Translations under genes and position numbers: made by a program
The notes under the pieces: generated by a model
What the model was told of the DNA's origin: nothing
Databases searched by the model: none
What the model saw: the letters and a program-made list of their open reading frames with translations, nothing else
From: Flagellimonas meridianipacifica
GTDB taxonomy: Bacteria; Bacteroidota; Bacteroidia; Flavobacteriales; Flavobacteriaceae
DNA: 64,000 nt
Reading direction: 5' to 3'
Assembly (NCBI RefSeq): GCF_003001695.1
Contig: NZ_PVYX01000001.1
Location: 1,240,001-1,304,000, forward strand
Shown here: positions 60,501-64,000 of the stretch, piece by piece
Position numbering within the stretch: the stretch's first letter is position 1
Layout of the letters: every line of letters starts with the position of its first letter

Positions 60501-63160
60501 GGTGGTAATACGAAGCTCAGGTTTCCATGGTCATCGTATACATAATAGGTATCGTGTGGTTGGTTGTTGTTGTAGGTGCGTTTTAATACCACCTGTCCCT
60601 GTTTATTGGTAAACTCCACTGTGGTATGATCATTTCCCGAGGAATGATTTTCATCCTTGGTGGTATTCTTTGCGAGTTCTCCAGCAGGATATTCCGCAAT
60701 AGAACTGGGTTCGACCAAAGCGGGAACATAGGTATCTCCAGAGCGGGTAAGGTTCACCTCAAACTGACGTACATTGTCGGTTGTGGTATTGGTATTGTAC
60801 TCCAATTCTATTTCGTGGCCGTTGCCCATGGCCCAATCGTTACCTGGCGCCGCTTGTTTGTATACTCGGCTCAGCGGGGAATTCTCCAAATCTTTCTCTG
60901 AATACGGATTGGTGGTATTTTCATATTTGGGTACGTTATACCAGGAATTGATACTGCTTACCATACCCGTTTTCAAACTTCCTATGCTTCCTTGGCCTGT
61001 AACATAAGGCAAGTATTCCTTAATTGAGCGGCCATAGTCATCATATTCCATATGGGTTACTATGTCCTGTTTTTGCGGGGAGGTATCCATACCTATTTGT
61101 TGGATGGGTCGACCAACACCATCAAAATATGTGATTTGCTGAATTAGATCATCATTGGCCGTAAAGAAGTTCGTAGCTGTGGCCAAACTATCTTGATACT
61201 GGCGGGTGTAAACGTAATTGTTACCACTTATGCTAAGCGTTACATCTGGATCTGTGCCCAAGTCGGGACCATCATCAACCACTGGGTTACAGTTATTGCT
61301 GAAATCCATGATGGTGGGGCAGTTATCCCCATTATTGGCTACAAAACCTGGTGGGGGACTGCATAGTAAATCTGTTGTTGGAACTGCAGGATCTCCCAAA
61401 CCATCGTTATCTGCATCTTCATACCATACCCTAAGTACGGTCAATGATGGATTACTATCATCACAATCATTTTCAGGCAGGACTGTAGTAGTATATCCCA
61501 CTCCGGGATTGGTGCAACTCTGTATTGTTGCCCCTGCTACGGCGTGTCCATCATTGTCAGAGTCCAAATACCAAGTAGCACCTTGGTTTATGGTAAACGA
61601 TACTGGAACGGCATCGCTCCAACAAGGACCATTTTTTTGTTTGGAACGCAGATAATACACAGAACCACTGGTTAGTGTGATTGTTTTGTCTGAGTTCCCG
61701 GTACTTTCGTCCGTAGGTGTGCTTTGCCAATAGTAAGTATACAATACGTTATTAGGGTCTGGACGCGTTAAGGTGACTTGCCCACAGACCGAAGTATCTG
61801 CTGTGGGAGCTGGTGGTGGCGGACCCGGTGCAGAAACACTATACGTTACTCCAACTGGCGGCCCCCAGCAATTGCCGGTATTTGTCCTTGCCTTAAGAAA
61901 AATCTGAACGTTAGTCCCTTGGGTAAAGGTCCGTGTTTTTTCAGAATGATCTGTACTGAATCCAAATTCCGAATCCTGCCAAAAATAGGTGAGACCATTG
62001 GGTGGGTCAGCTCTGGTAACTGTTGCAACTCCACAGCTACCTCCTATTTCAATAAATGGCGGTTCCACAGGGTTGTTTTCATCCGTAGTACCGTCGCAAT
62101 TGTTATCCTTTCCATCACCACAAACCTCAGATCGGTCTGGATTAATAAATTGATCATTATCATCACAATCCCCTGTACGTGTGGCTGTATAGTTGCCTTG
62201 TGGGTATGAGGCATAGATAGATGCACCACCACCCCAAGTATCAGCATCCGCATCACGATAAAAGGTTTGCCCTGTTGTATTGGTAATGTTACGATCGTTA
62301 TCATTTAAGTCATCACTATTTGAGACGTAACCTGAAGGTTGGGTACAAGCGCGCATGCTTGTATTTCCACCATACCCATCTCCATCTGAATCCACATACC
62401 ACAAAGGACCTTGGTCTATGGTATAGTTAATAGTGGTTGCCGTGCTCCAACAGGGACCATTTTTTTGTTTGGAACGCAGATAATACGTTGAACCACTTGT
62501 AAGTGTGATTGTTTTACTTGAATTCCCGGTACTTGTTGCGGTTGCAGAGCTTTGCCAATAAAAGATATGGTTTACATCAGGGTCAGGTCGTGTAAGCGTT
62601 ACCCTACCACATACTGATGTGTTCACTGTTGGGGTCGCGGGCGCAGGACCAGGCGCGGAAACACTGTAGGTCGCTCCAACTGGTGGGCCCCAACAACCTT
62701 GATCGTTTCTCCCCCTTAGAAAAATCTGTACGTTGTATCCTGTTGTAAACGTTCTTGTCTTTTGAGAATTGGCTGTACTGTATCCAAATTCTGAATTTTG
62801 CCAATAGTAGGTTACACCACTTGGGGGATCTGTTCTAGTAACCGTTGCATAACCACAACCACCTCCAGTTTGAATGAACGGGGGTGCTGCGACACTATTT
62901 TCATCGGTTTGACTGTTACAATTGTTATCTTTTCCATCGCCGCAAACCTCTGGTCTACCTGGGTTTATGTAGTAATCGTTATCATTACAATCACCACCTC
63001 GTGTAGCCGTGTACTGTCCTTGTGGATAAGAGGCATAGATAGGATTTCCTGCACCCCAACCATCTCCGTCATTATCTCTATAAAAAGCAATACTTTGGGC
63101 TGAAAGAGTACTTCCCACCAACAGTAATACTATAGTCAATAAACTAATTTTTGTTTTCAT
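57539..63160 (-). CDS. Rhs-repeat protein with MopE-type region and C-terminal toxin-like tip
   Basis: This 1,873-residue protein has a signal peptide (1-22), two copies of a 276-residue MopE-like unit (about 26-575; GDCNDNDYYINPGRPEVCGD, with Asp-rich metal-binding turns), a DUF6443-type domain (about 640-760), many YD repeats, and the Rhs core ending RFIAIDPVVHYG ... DPSGAD (about 1605). The last 265 residues are unrelated to the core. Their end (about 1805-1873) reads WFYQLYDDTG, LKNGITSQP, RYTKSF and DFEYHMNQ, resembling the order of a GIY-YIG/URI nuclease. A presumptive immunity gene follows by 3 nt. The toxin activity is inferred. Confidence 0.85.
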   Translation of the reverse strand: MKTKISLLTIVLLLVGSTLSAQSIAFYRDNDGDGWGAGNPIYASYPQGQYTATRGGDCNDNDYYINPGRPEVCGDGKDNNCNSQTDENSVAAPPFIQTGGGCGYATVTRTDPPSGVTYYWQNSEFGYSTANSQKTRTFTTGYNVQIFLRGRNDQGCWGPPVGATYSVSAPGPAPATPTVNTSVCGRVTLTRPDPDVNHIFYWQSSATATSTGNSSKTITLTSGSTYYLRSKQKNGPCWSTATTINYTIDQGPLWYVDSDGDGYGGNTSMRACTQPSGYVSNSDDLNDNDRNITNTTGQTFYRDADADTWGGGASIYASYPQGNYTATRTGDCDDNDQFINPDRSEVCGDGKDNNCDGTTDENNPVEPPFIEIGGSCGVATVTRADPPNGLTYFWQDSEFGFSTDHSEKTRTFTQGTNVQIFLKARTNTGNCWGPPVGVTYSVSAPGPPPPAPTADTSVCGQVTLTRPDPNNVLYTYYWQSTPTDESTGNSDKTITLTSGSVYYLRSKQKNGPCWSDAVPVSFTINQGATWYLDSDNDGHAVAGATIQSCTNPGVGYTTTVLPENDCDDSNPSLTVLRVWYEDADNDGLGDPAVPTTDLLCSPPPGFVANNGDNCPTIMDFSNNCNPVVDDGPDLGTDPDVTLSISGNNYVYTRQYQDSLATATNFFTANDDLIQQITYFDGVGRPIQQIGMDTSPQKQDIVTHMEYDDYGRSIKEYLPYVTGQGSIGSLKTGMVSSINSWYNVPKYENTTNPYSEKDLENSPLSRVYKQAAPGNDWAMGNGHEIELEYNTNTTTDNVRQFEVNLTRSGDTYVPALVEPSSIAEYPAGELAKNTTKDENHSSGNDHTTVEFTNKQGQVVLKRTYNNNQPHDTYYVYDDHGNLSFVLPPLMEATSTSIAGINGNLADLGYRYVYDQRNRLVEKQLPGKAKEYIVYNNADQPIMTQDVNQRLTGEWLFTKYDAFGRVAYTGKAVDGRDRPDIQDEVDALSGVTWVAKNNAYTNGGITVGYANTAYPVGTVTEVLTINYYDDYSFNSTHSVSAFDLGSSSMTHGLTTGSRVKVLDIGTDKWITTASYYDGKGRPIYAKTNNTYLGTEDIVESKLDFVGRVLQSRTEHSRNGETIVTLDNFTYDHQGRLLKQTQCVGDATLGYNCNAGAVPVNLSLQGSTVTTDQTASTSITVSPTTTLSGAVVLSIQGNFEAQLIAENGYDELGQLESKKVGGTADATTPLQTVNYTYNVRGWLTGINDTNDTDATLIKNTEDLFAFRIAYNEGPNALYNGNIAKTQWQTQNTDSSLKTYDYTYDALNRIIGATDSMGRFGLSGVQYDKNGNITTLQRQGPVVTLPQWSNNAHFGTMDDLSYSYTGNQLMKVADGAIVDQFGFKDDAVNTTADTNDDYTYDANGNMTKDDNKGIISITHNHLNLPVKVSFNNGGVINYVYDADGMKLKKTVSNGTIIEYANGYVYSGNATTTSIQFFGQPEGYISPDGDNWRYVYQYVDNVGNVRISYTDNPSIPGIPTIIEESNHYPFGVKHKGYNSGGDTALGNDIAQKWKYNSVEFEESFGLNLYEMDLRQYDPTIGRFIAIDPVVHYGQSTYTAFDNNPAFWADPSGADSQKTYLLHSENDYPFRSDVERAKENKPEWDHSISSNAGGGNGDCCPTEYSGPGLVTGNGEEYVNALDGVTITPNGATRTRSGGWTTETERYGYSGSPQMYQKEHGYSREGWEIEHGSSYNTLVSQWTWEEQNRRTLEKLGIFLAYTSTVGEAFLYANPSSYFTRLSTVKAFSYTPRYPMQPIKIHGNSLASPKPTWFYQLYDDTGTFLKNGITSQPIPELRYTKSFMFGKHMRNTQLFPNRRAAYDFEYHMNQILRGPLNKNMH
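61430..63085 (-). repeat. Tandem duplication inside the Rhs gene (period about 828 bp)
   Basis: Two adjacent units of about 828 bp (276 codons) encode FYRDxDxDxWGxGxxIYASY followed by matching blocks. The match is evident at the DNA level, for example near 61627 and 62455, where a stretch ending TTTGGAACGCAGATAATAC occurs in both, offset 828 bp. Unit ends are approximate. Confidence 0.7.
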
Positions 63161-63181
63161 TATTTTTTGGTTTTGGTGGTT

Positions 63182-64000
63182 TTAATTGGAAGTTTTATAA
63201 CTATACTCGTTATCAGACAAGATTTTATCTTGTGCATCCCGTACTGTTTTTAATCTTTGGGAGCTATCATACTCATAGGTAGTAGTGTAGCCGCGGGGGT
63301 CCGTCATGCTTGATATGCCCACCCCCTGTTTATAAGTGTACGTGGTAATCATGGAATCTGGAAGTCCGGTCCGAAGACTGTTTTCGTCCGCAGTACTTAA
63401 ACCACCCAAACCAGAGTTGAAATCGGTGGTTTCTAGAATCTGATCAATTTGAGAACGTAGTGCATTTTGGATTTTTGCTACAGGGTATGTTTGTCCATAT
63501 CCCCAGATATAAGAGACTGGGGTACCGTCGTTGAGGGTATACTGCAAGAGGTTACCATAGTTATCATACAAGTCATAGCTAACGCGGTCTTCCAAGGTCC
63601 CGTCTTCCTTTTTTGTAACCACCTTTCTTGGATTGTGTTTGTTTGATGTAGCATTCAATGGACCGTACTGTGTAATCTGTTCTCCCAAAAGTGTATTTTC
63701 ATTATACTGTTTGAGTTGTATGGGAATTGCCCTTCTATTTGCTGCAATCAAATAGCTCATATTGGGACTAGTGGCTTGCATGGGGTAAAAGGTTTCGGTA
63801 CTTACACTCTCTCCTTTGCTGTTCGTGGTTGTAGTCTTTGTAGGCCAAAAATGCTGAGAAGGCCAGATGCTGTTTTTTTCATTGTAATCATTGGTCACCA
63901 CGGTTCTAACCTCTTTGGGGCTGGCTGAATCTTCATCAAAAAATTGTGTAGTTTCCGTACTCTCCAATAAGGCGACTCTTTGATACATGGGATAAATGGC
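63182..64000 (-). CDS. YD/Rhs-repeat protein, 5' end outside window
   Basis: Open from the window edge, the visible 272 residues carry YD-type repeats (YDLYDNYGNLLQYTLNDGT, TTTYEYDSSQRLKTVRDAQ) and end NEYSYKTSN. It stops 21 nt before the Rhs gene with the signal peptide, so the two are transcribed together. The upstream codons (A-I-Y-P before Met at 63988) show that the frame continues past the edge. It resembles the N-terminal partner often found before DUF6443-Rhs genes in flavobacteria. Confidence 0.85.
   Translation of the reverse strand, partial: AIYPMYQRVALLESTETTQFFDEDSASPKEVRTVVTNDYNEKNSIWPSQHFWPTKTTTTNSKGESVSTETFYPMQATSPNMSYLIAANRRAIPIQLKQYNENTLLGEQITQYGPLNATSNKHNPRKVVTKKEDGTLEDRVSYDLYDNYGNLLQYTLNDGTPVSYIWGYGQTYPVAKIQNALRSQIDQILETTDFNSGLGGLSTADENSLRTGLPDSMITTYTYKQGVGISSMTDPRGYTTTYEYDSSQRLKTVRDAQDKILSDNEYSYKTSN

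Noticed and set aside
61218-61655. 145-residue plus-strand frame within the Rhs gene
   Set aside because: It mirrors the repetitive MopE/Rhs coding on the minus strand; Ser/Pro-rich low complexity without start signals.
61430-63085. CRISPR-like array
   Set aside because: The repetition is a protein-coding duplication with an 828-bp period; no short regular repeats with spacers occur anywhere in the window.

Overview
The window comes from a chromosome of the phylum Bacteroidota, almost certainly family Flavobacteriaceae. The evidence is repeated TTG-N19-TAnnTTTG promoters, little Shine-Dalgarno sequence, a TonB-dependent receptor with an N-terminal carboxypeptidase-like domain, Lacal_2735/DUF6435 and DUF6090 proteins, an IntDOT-like integrase, and Rhs proteins with a DUF6443-type domain. 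The genus cannot be fixed from the sequence; the content resembles Muricauda/Maribacter-type marine flavobacteria. Genes fill almost the whole window, and no stretch over 300 bases lacks one.

Left part, 1-34 kb (core-like). A TetR-TolC-adaptor-RND efflux operon (1-4.4 kb, permease cut by the window edge) is followed by an ECF sigma factor with a small membrane protein. A convergent carotenoid pair comes next: a GGPP-type polyprenyl synthase and a lycopene cyclase. Metal homeostasis is spread over 9.5-32 kb: a TonB receptor diverging from a DtxR-type regulator that is coupled to a ZIP transporter, a VIT1/CCC1 transporter, and FeoA-FeoB with a FeoB-associated Cys-rich peptide. Between them are a Tricorn-like and an S9 peptidase, and a sigma/HEAT anti-sigma/DUF4097/ankyrin/DUF4097 operon. 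SCO, the RseP site-2 protease and tRNA-Asn(GTT) close this part.

Middle, 34-47 kb. Small lipoproteins, glutathione peroxidase and a TetR-SDR pair lead into a sulfur module. The module holds a Crp/Fnr regulator, a SulP permease, a persulfide-dioxygenase-like MBL-rhodanese fusion, a rhodanese lipoprotein, thioredoxin, a sterol desaturase-like protein, a 31-residue membrane peptide, a DUF2892 protein and two YeeE/YedE half-transporters. Two CRP-like palindromes sit at exactly the same distance from a -7 box, so the Crp/Fnr protein probably drives both transcription units.

Right part, 47-64 kb (accessory-like). tRNA-Arg(CCT) is followed by a tyrosine recombinase. Then comes a tight minus-strand operon of a TPR-CHAT protease, lipoproteins, a PilP/GspC-like protein, three pseudopilin-like proteins and GspF, with no ATPase or secretin in view. 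Last is an Rhs locus with a duplicated MopE-type region, a possible GIY-YIG-like C-terminal toxin tip and an adjacent presumptive immunity gene. This looks like an integrated island whose far end lies outside the window.

The most interesting signals are the predicted Crp regulon, the CHAT/pseudopilus operon, the Rhs tip/immunity pair, and a recurring promoter arrangement in which the start codon lies 3-4 nt after the -7 box, predicting leaderless mRNAs.
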